Of a stretch of DNA of 64,000 nucleotides, positions 8,298 through 15,637 are shown one piece after another. The position numbers and the translations under genes are program-made. The DNA comes from DASXUL01 sp036504855 (GTDB taxonomy: Bacteria > Armatimonadota > DTGP01 > JAKQQT01). The notes under the pieces are model-generated. The model was not told the origin of the DNA. It was given only the letters and a program-made list of their open reading frames with translations, and searched no databases. Location: contig DASXUL010000035.1 of NCBI GenBank assembly GCA_036504855.1, positions 1 to 64,000 on the forward strand, written 5' to 3'. How positions within the stretch are numbered: the first letter of the stretch is position 1; every line of letters begins with the position of its first letter.

Positions 8298-9649
8298 GCC
8301 GTTTCGATCATCAACGCCTCGGGTCTGAGGTGTTCAAGCTAGACGTGGAACGCATGCGGCGGGGGTGGTACTCCGACCGCTACTTTGTGAACAATCAGCA
8401 GATTCTCGCGCGGCTGGCGGAGGCCGGAGCGCGCTATGTGGGGGACGATCCGTTTCCGCTGGCCCCCGGCGTCGATCCGCACGCTATCCGGATCGGCGAG
8501 ATCGAAGTGGAGATGCAGTTCTTCAGCCGCCGCAAGCCCTTCACGCTGGTCAGCGGCGTGGACAAGGCGCTGGCGATCCTGCGCGAATGCGCCGGGCACT
8601 ACCGCTCCGATGGCTCCTGGCATGCCGCCGCCCACAACATTGAGGTGGAGGCGGTGGAGGATGGCGACGTCACCCCGTACGACGGCGATCCGCGCCATGT
8701 GCTGCCCGCGATGCGCGTGCGCGGTTCCTACCGCGATTTCGCCGTGCTGGAGACGCCGCTGCTAGGCGCTCTGGCGCGCAGCAGCCGCGTGGCCACCAAC
8801 GTGTACCACATCATGGACGCCGCCGCCGGAAAGCCCGTGCTCTTCTTCCCGGCCCGGTTCGACGCCCACGAAATCCAGGCCATGGACGGCTACGCCTACC
8901 ACACCGCCGTGCGACGATACGCGGAAGACCATCCGCATCGCGCCACAGACTCCCGCGTGTCCACCGACGCGCAGGGCGACTGGTGGGGCGGGGCGGGCGG
9001 CGGAACCGTGGCCCACGCGGCCATCGCATGCTTCCTCGGAGACACGGCCGCCACCATGGTCGCCTTCGCCGAAACGATGGAGACGGACGTCCCCCGGATC
9101 GCCCTGGTGGACTTCCGGAACGATTGCGTGCGCGACAGCCTGGCCACCATGGACGCGCTCTTCCCGCGCTGGCTGGCGGCTAAACAGGCCGGCGACGAAG
9201 ACTTGGCGGAGCGTTACCGCCTCGCCGGCGTGCGGCCGGATACGTCCGCCAGCCTGCGCGACGTTTCGGTTTCCGATACCGGCGATCCGGGCGAGGACAA
9301 CGGGGTGAACCCCCGCCTCGTGCGCGCGCTGCGTGCGGCGATGGATGAGGCCCATACGCGATGGACGGTACCGCCGGAGTGGCGCGAGGCCGCCCAGCAA
9401 TGGTGCCGCGAAGTGGGCATCATCGTGACCGGCGGCTTCAGCCCCGCCAAGATCCGCCGCTTCGAAGCGGAGAAGGCGCCGGTGGACGCCTACGGCGTTG
9501 GCTCATGGTGCTTCCGCAACGACGAGGAAACGAACACGGATTTCACCGCCGACATCGTGCGCGTGAAGGCGGGCGGCCAGTGGGCTGACCTCTCGAAGGT
9601 GGGCCGCGGCCCTTCAAACAATCCCGCGCTGAAGCCGGTGGCCCTGTAG
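8294..9649 (+). CDS. pncB: Nicotinate phosphoribosyltransferase
   Basis: A 451-residue enzyme converting nicotinate and PRPP to nicotinate mononucleotide in the Preiss-Handler NAD salvage pathway. Recognisable segments are YFVNNQQILA near residue 30, TLVSGVDKALAIL, ETPLLGALARSSRVATN near 155, KPVLFFPARF, TVAHAAIACF near 240 and VTGGFSPAKIRRFEAEKAPVD..GVGS near 380-400, the PRPP-binding end of the barrel. The length fits the archaeal/Gram-positive-like branch. The start is fixed by the ATGA overlap with the preceding gene; the longer frame from 7838 is an overlap artefact. pncA follows after 33 bases, so nicotinamide-to-NaMN salvage is encoded together. Confidence 0.93.
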   Translation: MSRFDHQRLGSEVFKLDVERMRRGWYSDRYFVNNQQILARLAEAGARYVGDDPFPLAPGVDPHAIRIGEIEVEMQFFSRRKPFTLVSGVDKALAILRECAGHYRSDGSWHAAAHNIEVEAVEDGDVTPYDGDPRHVLPAMRVRGSYRDFAVLETPLLGALARSSRVATNVYHIMDAAAGKPVLFFPARFDAHEIQAMDGYAYHTAVRRYAEDHPHRATDSRVSTDAQGDWWGGAGGGTVAHAAIACFLGDTAATMVAFAETMETDVPRIALVDFRNDCVRDSLATMDALFPRWLAAKQAGDEDLAERYRLAGVRPDTSASLRDVSVSDTGDPGEDNGVNPRLVRALRAAMDEAHTRWTVPPEWREAAQQWCREVGIIVTGGFSPAKIRRFEAEKAPVDAYGVGSWCFRNDEETNTDFTADIVRVKAGGQWADLSKVGRGPSNNPALKPVAL

Positions 9650-9682
9650 CCCGCCGCGCTTCCCGGAGGGGGTATACGCACC

Positions 9683-10213
9683 ATGACGGCTCTGATTATC
9701 GTGGACGTGCAGAACGATTTCTGCCCCGGCGGCGCCTTGGCCGTGCCGCGCGGCGATGAAGTGGTTCCGGCCATCAACGCGGTGATGGCCATGTTCCCGG
9801 TGGTGGCCGCCACCCAGGATTGGCACCCGCCGGACCATTGCTCCTTCGCCGCCCAGGGCGGCCCCTGGCCGCCGCATTGCATCGCCGGCACGCCCGGAGC
9901 CGAATTGCACCCCGGCCTGCGCCAGGAGCGCATCAGCATCCGCGTCCGGAAGGCCGATACTCCCGCGGTCGACGCCTACTCTGGCTTCCAGGGGACCGAC
10001 CTGGCAGATCAGCTCCGCGCCAAGGGAGTTACGGATGTCACCGTTGCCGGCCTCGCCACCGACTACTGCGTGAAGGCCACCGCCCTGGACGCCAAAGCCG
10101 CCGGCTTCACCGTCTCCGTCCTGGCCGGCGCCTGCCGCGCCGTGGAAGTGAACCCCGGCGACGGCGCCGCAGCCCTGTCCGAACTCCGCTCCGCCGGGGT
10201 GAGCGTCATCTAG
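9683..10213 (+). CDS. pncA: Nicotinamidase
   Basis: A 176-residue isochorismatase-fold amidohydrolase producing nicotinate from nicotinamide, the substrate for the neighbouring pncB. The catalytic triad is visible as D8 (IIVDVQNDF), K90 (RVRKADT) and C129 (ATDYCVK). Metal ligands would be D46 and H48 (TQDWHP) and H65 (PPHC). The ribosome binding site GGAGG precedes the start by about a dozen bases. It belongs to one operon with the glycosyltransferase and pncB. Its TAG stop is followed by CGGATTC and then an octamer-repeat hairpin. Confidence 0.95.
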   Translation: MTALIIVDVQNDFCPGGALAVPRGDEVVPAINAVMAMFPVVAATQDWHPPDHCSFAAQGGPWPPHCIAGTPGAELHPGLRQERISIRVRKADTPAVDAYSGFQGTDLADQLRAKGVTDVTVAGLATDYCVKATALDAKAAGFTVSVLAGACRAVEVNPGDGAAALSELRSAGVSVI

Positions 10214-10220
10214 CGGATTC

Positions 10221-10287
10221 ACCACAAAGGCACAAAGGCGCAAAGGGGAATGAAGTCCTCTGTGTCTTCGTGCCTCTGCGCGTGGAT
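10221..10287. repeat. Octamer-repeat inverted element (CCACAAAG type), copy 1
   Basis: Three tandem 8-nt units CCACAAAG, GCACAAAG, GCGCAAAG lie at 10222-10245. A short loop follows, and the right arm (about 10257-10285) reads inversely as CACGCGCAGAGGCACGAAGACACAGAGG. The element lies between the stop of pncA and the stop of the convergent unknown gene, so it may act as a bidirectional terminator. The same family recurs at 10716-10771 and 57381-57442. Confidence 0.8.
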
Positions 10288-10332
10288 GGAATGTCAAACG
10301 CTCCCCGCCAATCCTACGGCCATGGCACAGGA

Positions 10333-10698
10333 TCAGCCTTCGCCTATCCGCGCTTCGAAGCTGCGGCAGATAAAATGGATCACGTCCTCCTCGGTCTCGA
10401 CGACCTCAAATGCGATACCCTCCCATTGGCGATTGCGGATGTCGCGGATATCAAGATACAGACCGCTCAGCATCGCGCCTTCCGGTTGCGCGATTCGGAG
10501 ATTGCGAACTCCATGGAAAGCCAGGTGCAGGCGTCGCGGATCGCCAGGTTCGCGTGACATGAAGCGGATGCGCAGCGAGAGAGTGAACCCGACTTCCGGA
10601 TAGGTGACCTCCTCCTGAACGGCCAGCCATTCGGCGACATGGAGCCCATGCTTGGGCAGCCCCTCATACTCCGCCAAAGCACCTTCAACTGATTGCAT
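10333..10698 (-). CDS. Hypothetical cytoplasmic protein, 121 residues
   Basis: I do not recognise this family. The protein is acidic and beta-rich in pattern (VGFTLSLRIRFM, RRLHLAFHGVRNLRIAQ, GIAFEVVETEEDVIHFICRSF), resembling small single-domain proteins such as immunity-type or DUF proteins with a conserved tryptophan near residue 24. There is no signal peptide or membrane segment. The start at 10698 is supported by GGAGG shortly upstream and by loss of coding character beyond it; the longer open frame to 11319 is a shadow of the acetyltransferase gene. It is bracketed on both sides by octamer-repeat hairpins. Confidence 0.7.
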   Translation of the reverse strand: MQSVEGALAEYEGLPKHGLHVAEWLAVQEEVTYPEVGFTLSLRIRFMSREPGDPRRLHLAFHGVRNLRIAQPEGAMLSGLYLDIRDIRNRQWEGIAFEVVETEEDVIHFICRSFEARIGEG

Positions 10699-10715
10699 CA
10701 CTCGTCCTCCTCGCG

Positions 10716-10771
10716 AACCACGAAAACACAAGGATATCCATGCCCCTTTGTGCCTTCGTGCCTTTGTGGTT
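10716..10771. repeat. Octamer-repeat inverted element (CCACAAAG type), copy 2
   Basis: The left arm AACCACGAAAACACAAGG (10716-10733) pairs with the right arm CCTTTGTGCC-TTCGTGCC-TTTGTGGTT (10745-10771). The right end overlaps the first two bases of the complement of the acetyltransferase stop codon (TAA at 10772-10770). It forms the other flank of the unknown gene at 10333-10698. Confidence 0.8.
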
Positions 10772-11588
10772 ACTCCGCCTCCCGCGCTCCCCGGTGGCGT
10801 TCCATCCAGGCCTGTCCGTAGTCCACGAGTTCGCGGACGGGCATGAGCATGGCGTCGCCATAGCCTACGCGGCCCGTCTTCACGAGGCCCGTTTCCGCCG
10901 CGAAGTCGGCGCCCAGTTCCGGGTAGTCGTGGGATTGGCCGTCCACGTCGTCGAAGGTCACCCAGCCGTCGGCCGTGCGCAGGGTGCGGCGGAGCGTGGC
11001 CTTCGGGTGGTAGGCGGCGCGGCGTTCGGAGAGGTGCAGGGAGGTGTTGTGATCGTGCCCCACGCCCAGCAGCAGGACCCAGGCGCCGGCGTCGTACAGG
11101 CGCGAGAGGGGAGAGCCTTCGCCGTGGGTCTTCTCCAGCGGCTCCGGCGCGGCGATGACCGGGGCCAGCGGGCCGCGCGCCGCCGCGGAGATGATGGGGT
11201 GGGCGCTGCGGATGGTCCCGGCCTGCTTGCGGAAGCACTCGGCGATGGCGCCCATGCCGGTGGTGGGGGTGAGGTCGGGGTCGAACGCCGGCATCTCGGC
11301 GCGGATCGTCTCCCACCACTCCTCGGGCACGGGCGGGTTCCCCCAGCCGGCGGGGTCGCTGAAGTCGTACGAGTGGGCCGGCATCACGAGGGTCCCCTCC
11401 GGCCCAATGGCCGCCTCCAGCGCCAGCACCACGGCCTGCGCGCCGCCCACCACCCAGCCGAGGGATGACAGCGAGGCATGGACCATCAACGCCATCCCGG
11501 GCGCCACGCCCAAGCGCTCGAGGTCGGCCCGCAGCGAGCGAACCGTCGGGGGCAAACCGGTTGTGCGGTTGAATAAGTCGTCAGTCAT
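10770..11588 (-). CDS. AAC(3)-family aminoglycoside N-acetyltransferase homologue
   Basis: A 272-residue acetyl-CoA-dependent N-acetyltransferase of the AAC(3)/YokD fold. It carries MVHASLSSLGWVVGGA near residues 36-51, GTLVMPAHSYD near 65, RSAHP near 128 and HNTSLHLSE near 180, the His-containing signature of the family. Chromosomal homologues often act on unknown amines, so an antibiotic-resistance role should not be assumed; no integron or transposon is present. The first four codons (MTDD) and the ATG lie inside a one-sided heptamer array (AGTCGTC-AGTCATC-AGTCGTC), and no Shine-Dalgarno is visible. The conserved part starts around residue 16 (TVRSLRADLERLGV), so the true start could differ. 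Confidence 0.88.
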   Translation of the reverse strand: MTDDLFNRTTGLPPTVRSLRADLERLGVAPGMALMVHASLSSLGWVVGGAQAVVLALEAAIGPEGTLVMPAHSYDFSDPAGWGNPPVPEEWWETIRAEMPAFDPDLTPTTGMGAIAECFRKQAGTIRSAHPIISAAARGPLAPVIAAPEPLEKTHGEGSPLSRLYDAGAWVLLLGVGHDHNTSLHLSERRAAYHPKATLRRTLRTADGWVTFDDVDGQSHDYPELGADFAAETGLVKTGRVGYGDAMLMPVRELVDYGQAWMERHRGAREAE

Positions 11589-11599
11589 CAGTCGTCAGT
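11576..11599. repeat. One-sided heptamer array over the acetyltransferase start
   Basis: AGTCGTC (11576), AGTCATC (11583), AGTCGTC (11590) and then AGTTCGGAGG. It matches the left halves of the elements at 5783 and 22966, but no inverted partner arm is seen. The start codon of the AAC(3)-like gene (11586-11588 on the minus strand) is inside the second unit. Confidence 0.75.
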
Positions 11600-11718
11600 T
11601 CGGAGGCTGGTTTGAGTGCATAGCCTGCCTCAACATTGGGCCCGCGGATGGACGGCTGGCAAGCCGCGCCCGGAGCGATGGGGGAGGGCGTCTGCCAACC
11701 TCGCCGGGGCTTGGAAAG

Positions 11719-11823
11719 CCCCGTCTACGGGCTTCGCCATGAAGGCCCTGAAGGGCCAACGGAAGGGCTCAACCCATCCGACGGGCCTTCAGGCTCATCA
11801 TTGCCGAAGGCCCGTAGACGGGG
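11719..11823. repeat. Long imperfect palindrome
   Basis: CCCCGTCTACGGGCTTCG at 11719-11736 pairs with CGAAGGCCCGTAGACGGGG at 11805-11823. An inner arm AGGCCCTGAAGG (11743-11754) pairs with CCTTCAGG (11786-11793). No heptamer phasing is evident. It lies 20 bases beyond the stop of the leftward hydrolase gene and could be its terminator. The rest of the 11600-11843 spacer holds nothing else I can support. Confidence 0.65.
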
Positions 11824-11843
11824 GATTCATCCCCCGGAGCCAT

Positions 11844-12737
11844 CTACCGCTTCCGCAAGCTGCTTGAGGCCAGGTAGTCGGCCAGGGTGTCGTTCTTCGC
11901 CACAACGTCGTTATGGGCGAGGTCCAGGGTGTGCACGAACAGGGCGCCGCGCGGTTTGAGGGCGGCGCCGCGTGCGGTCGGCTCCAGCATCACGCGGAAC
12001 CGCACGCCGCGCTCCTGCATCAGCGCCATCAATTCCACATTGGCGGAGGCCAGATGCTCGGTGAAGATGCTGATCAGCCGGCGGCCATGCCCGCCCTTCG
12101 CCCAGTCCGCAAAACTCTCCAGGCCGCCGTAACTGGCGTCCAGCAAACACACGTCCGTGATGTTGTCGGAGAGGCCGCCATGATGCAGAATGGCGGAGAC
12201 GACCTCGTACCCGCCGCTGTGTGCGGTGATCGCCACATGCCCAATGGTCTCCGACGCGATGCGCCCGGCGCCCTTCAGGTAGTGCGCCGCCTCGCGCACC
12301 AGCGCCTCAAAAGCGCCGGCGTCCAGTTCCAGGTGGCCGTCGCCGGAATCCGGCACGTCCTTCGGCCCCTGCGGAACGAGGAGGATGGCGTTGACGCCGC
12401 TCTTCACGATCTCATGGCCCAGGTTGAACTGCTGGAAAACCTGTTCCACGTGGTTCAGGTGCCCGTGGAAGTGCACCACGAAATCCGTGGATTTCCCCGG
12501 CCGGAAACCGGACGGGATGAAGATGCCCACCGTGCTGTCGCTGTAGTGCTCCGCGGCGGAATACGTCTTCCCCTGCGTTATGTACCCGTTCTCGCGGCTC
12601 TTGTGCGGGTAAGCCGCGTTCTGGAACGGGCGCAGGATGAGCGTGCCGTCCGGGCTGGTCACGGTCTTCTCCGTCTGGGCCATGGCCGTCGCTGCCAGGC
12701 ACGCGGCCGCGAGGGCGATGAGGATGCGGATACACAT
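11844..12737 (-). CDS. Secreted alpha/beta-hydrolase-like protein
   Basis: A 297-residue protein with a signal peptide (MCIRILIALAAACLAATAMAQ). The mature part has an oxyanion-type HFHGHLNH motif near residue 95 and a nucleophile-elbow-like AITAHSGGYE near 170 (Ser in the H-S-G-G context), consistent with an alpha/beta-fold hydrolase acting outside the cytoplasm. A late acidic or His residue (for example the LAHNDVVAKND region) could complete the triad. The substrate is unknown. The start at 12737 is chosen from the signal peptide and a preceding GAGAGG; the longer frame to 13154 runs into the next gene. It lies 77 bases after the two-VWA protein gene on the same strand. Confidence 0.75.
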   Translation of the reverse strand: MCIRILIALAAACLAATAMAQTEKTVTSPDGTLILRPFQNAAYPHKSRENGYITQGKTYSAAEHYSDSTVGIFIPSGFRPGKSTDFVVHFHGHLNHVEQVFQQFNLGHEIVKSGVNAILLVPQGPKDVPDSGDGHLELDAGAFEALVREAAHYLKGAGRIASETIGHVAITAHSGGYEVVSAILHHGGLSDNITDVCLLDASYGGLESFADWAKGGHGRRLISIFTEHLASANVELMALMQERGVRFRVMLEPTARGAALKPRGALFVHTLDLAHNDVVAKNDTLADYLASSSLRKR

Positions 12738-12814
12738 GGTCTGCCTCTCCCGTAGTGGAAACCGGCGGAGGCCGGTTTCGCTATGGTGGCCCGCCGATCC
12801 ATGGGCAGGGCAAA

Positions 12815-15637
12815 TCACCCCCCGCGTTTGCGCTTGGCGTCCAGCAGGCGCTGGGCGGCGGAGAGCGGCTGGGCCGAATCGGGGGCCTCGGATGGGCGGG
12901 CCTTCGGCGAAACCGGTTCCTCGCCGCGCACCACCACTGGCGCCTCCGGGGCCGATGGGGCGGCGCGGCGGCGGGCCGCCTGCAACTGCCCGATGGCCTC
13001 CGTCTGCCGGGCCGGGGCGAGCGCGCGGCGGGGCATGAGGCGGGAGGCGAACGCCAAGGCCGCCGCCCAGATGGCCGCGAACGGCAGGGCGAGGCGCCGC
13101 ACCGCCACGTCGAACGGGAACAGGATCGCCGCGGCCAGCAGCAGGGCGGGCCACAGGTCACGCACGCTGGTCCCCGGGTTGGCGGAGCGCCGGAACGCGC
13201 GCATGGGGGCGTCCAGCGCCTCGCCGCCCGCGGCGCCGGCGAGCCGGGCCAGCAACGGCGCATTCGGCCTCGCCGCCTGATATTCCGGCGGGTAGGCGAT
13301 GCTGAATCCGCTGCGGGTGACGCGGGGCGTTCCGCCCGGCGCCGATTCGGCCACGCTCACGATGTAGCCGCCTGTCTGCGAGGCCTCAAAGCTGCCGGCG
13401 TAGCGCCCCGGTCCCTCCTGTTGCAGGCTGGCCTCGCGGGCGGCGCCGTCCGGCATGAGGACGTTCACCTTGGCGGGCAAGCCGTTGATGGGCGCGCCGG
13501 ATGCGTCGTACGCCTCCACGCTGACGATGCCCCGACCACCCTCGCGATGGGTGGAAACCTGGATGCGGTTGTTGGAGGCGCGGCGCAGCGTGCCGCGCAC
13601 CGTCTGCGCCCAGAAGCCGGAAAAGTCCGTCCACCCGAACCAGGGCCGCGCCCATTTCGGCTGCGCGTCCGAGGTGAAGGCCATGCTCGTTCCCAGTCCG
13701 TACTGCCAGAACGCCAGCAACGGATCATCCTTGGCTGTGCGCATCGGCACGCGCGAGAGCGGACGGTCCGAGGCCAGGTCATACGCGTGCAGCGCGGGCA
13801 TCGTGCGCAGGTTCAGGCCGCGCAGAACTTCGTCGCCTGGGTCTACCTTCGGCAGGAACGTGCCTTCCTCAATGGCCGAGCGGCTCATCACGGCGGCATC
13901 GCGCGTGAACAGCCGTTGGATCTGTTTGGCGCGCAGGGCCAGGTAGAACTGGCCCTTGCCGGCGGCGGCCAGGGACTTCAGGAAGTTCACGTCCTTGCCG
14001 GCCCCAATCGAGACCACCGAGACCGTCATCTTCTCCGCCGCCATCCGGGCCGCCAGCTCAACGGCCCCCTCCTGCGAGTCGCAGTCCGCGCCATCCGCCA
14101 GCAGGATCATATGGCGGACTTTCGAGTCCGATTCCTTCAGCGCCTTGTAGCCGAACTCCAGCGAGGGCTGAACATAGATGCCGCCGCCGCCCACATCCAG
14201 ACGGCCCACCTGCTGCACGATGTGGTCCTTGTCCACGGCGCGCTGTACCGGGGCAACGAATTGGATCATATCCGTGCTCCCGGCCACGCCCACATAATCG
14301 TTCGGCGACATCATGCGCACGGTGGCGCTGGCGGCGCTGGCGGCGATCTTGATCTTCCGGACGCCGTCTTCCACCATATCCATGCTGCCGGACGAGTCGA
14401 TGACGATGACGATCGTCGTGCTGGGGAAGGTTTTTCGCTGGCGCACGTTGAGGTCAACGGCCAGCACGTCCGCGATGGGCGTCTCGTAGTAGCCGCCGGG
14501 CAGGAAGGAATCCTCCCCGCCGATCATCCCGAATCCGACGCCGCTCTCGCGGACGGTGGAGGCGATGAGGCGCATCTGACCGTCCGAGATGCGCTCGGCT
14601 CCAAAGTCATCCAGCAGCACGGCGTCGTAGCCCTGCAGATCGTCCGCCTGAGCCGGCAGCCCCTCAACGCCGGCGCGGGTGACCTCCATGCCGTGCCCCG
14701 TCAGCGCGCGCTCCAGGGGCTCGCCGATGCCGCTTCTGCCTTCGAGCAGCAGCACGCGGGGCCGGCCGACCACGGACACGTACCCGATGCCCGTGTTGTT
14801 GCGCGGGTCGGCGTCTCCCTGCGCTTCCAGCACGGCCCGATAGCGGTAGAATCCGGGTGCGTTCACGGTCTGGCTGATGGCCAGCGTGTTGGACCCCTTG
14901 TTCAGTCGAACGGGCAGGCGGGCGATGGGGGCGCCGTCGCGGTCGAGGCGGATGACGCCATCGGTGGGGGCCGTGGCATCGGCCGACACCTTCACCTCGA
15001 ACGGCTCGCCCCGCGTGATGTGCGCGGGGATCGATACGTCGGAGACGGCGACCTGCGTGGCGGAAGGGGCGGGGTCCGGGGGAAGGTAGTCAATCTGGAT
15101 GCCGTCGGTGGCGGCCACGGCGGCGGCCTGCGCGGCGTCGCCGTCCGTTTCGTTTCCGTCGCTCAGTATCACAATGCGCCGCGCCGTTCCGCCGGGGAAC
15201 GTGGCCGAGGCGAGGCGGATGGCCGCCGCCATGTCCGTGGCGGAAGCGTCCGGCGCGCCGTAGATGCGGCCCAACGTCCGCATGCCGCCGGGCGTAACGT
15301 CTACAACCGGGTCCTTGCCGAACACCACGAGGCCGGCCTTGTCATCCGGGCCCATCGCGGAGAGCGATTTGCGGATGAATGCCTCGGCTCGTTCGGTGGC
15401 GGCATCCCGCATGGAGGCCGAGCGGTCCAGCGCGAAGACGGTGGTGACTCCGCGGTTCGGCCGCGCGCTCTGCAGCCCCGCCAGGGCGCACGCCAGCAGC
15501 AGGAGCAACGCCCCGCGCACGGCCAGCGCCAGCCGCTTGCGCCCCCGCGCCATGCCGTGCATCCCGCGCGCCACAACGAACAGCCAACCCAGGGCCGGCA
15601 GCAGAACGAGGAGATAGATGGGGTCGGAGAAGCGCAT
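12815..15637 (-). CDS. Membrane protein with two von Willebrand A domains and a GATase1-like domain
   Basis: A 940-residue protein with N-terminal membrane helices (residues ~8-25 and 38-58, BatA-like topology). A first VWA domain has the MIDAS-like sequence VFALDRSASM near 66-76. A glutamine-amidotransferase-like region follows (VLLDDFGAE..GFGMIGGEDSFLPGGYY, ~300-370). A second VWA domain has a full MIDAS, VIVIDSSGSM, near 400-410. A C-terminal beta-rich part ends in a membrane segment near 850 and a long Pro/Arg-rich tail. The same combination is known in the YegL/BatB-like membrane proteins of MoxR operons. Its ATG follows the stop of the upstream BatA-like gene directly (TAAATG), so the two are translationally coupled. 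Confidence 0.85.
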   Translation of the reverse strand: MRFSDPIYLLVLLPALGWLFVVARGMHGMARGRKRLALAVRGALLLLLACALAGLQSARPNRGVTTVFALDRSASMRDAATERAEAFIRKSLSAMGPDDKAGLVVFGKDPVVDVTPGGMRTLGRIYGAPDASATDMAAAIRLASATFPGGTARRIVILSDGNETDGDAAQAAAVAATDGIQIDYLPPDPAPSATQVAVSDVSIPAHITRGEPFEVKVSADATAPTDGVIRLDRDGAPIARLPVRLNKGSNTLAISQTVNAPGFYRYRAVLEAQGDADPRNNTGIGYVSVVGRPRVLLLEGRSGIGEPLERALTGHGMEVTRAGVEGLPAQADDLQGYDAVLLDDFGAERISDGQMRLIASTVRESGVGFGMIGGEDSFLPGGYYETPIADVLAVDLNVRQRKTFPSTTIVIVIDSSGSMDMVEDGVRKIKIAASAASATVRMMSPNDYVGVAGSTDMIQFVAPVQRAVDKDHIVQQVGRLDVGGGGIYVQPSLEFGYKALKESDSKVRHMILLADGADCDSQEGAVELAARMAAEKMTVSVVSIGAGKDVNFLKSLAAAGKGQFYLALRAKQIQRLFTRDAAVMSRSAIEEGTFLPKVDPGDEVLRGLNLRTMPALHAYDLASDRPLSRVPMRTAKDDPLLAFWQYGLGTSMAFTSDAQPKWARPWFGWTDFSGFWAQTVRGTLRRASNNRIQVSTHREGGRGIVSVEAYDASGAPINGLPAKVNVLMPDGAAREASLQQEGPGRYAGSFEASQTGGYIVSVAESAPGGTPRVTRSGFSIAYPPEYQAARPNAPLLARLAGAAGGEALDAPMRAFRRSANPGTSVRDLWPALLLAAAILFPFDVAVRRLALPFAAIWAAALAFASRLMPRRALAPARQTEAIGQLQAARRRAAPSAPEAPVVVRGEEPVSPKARPSEAPDSAQPLSAAQRLLDAKRKRGG

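Noticed and set aside
10770..11588. Mobile antibiotic-resistance cassette
   Set aside because: The AAC(3)-like gene has no integron, transposase or attachment site around it; chromosomal homologues are common and need not confer resistance.
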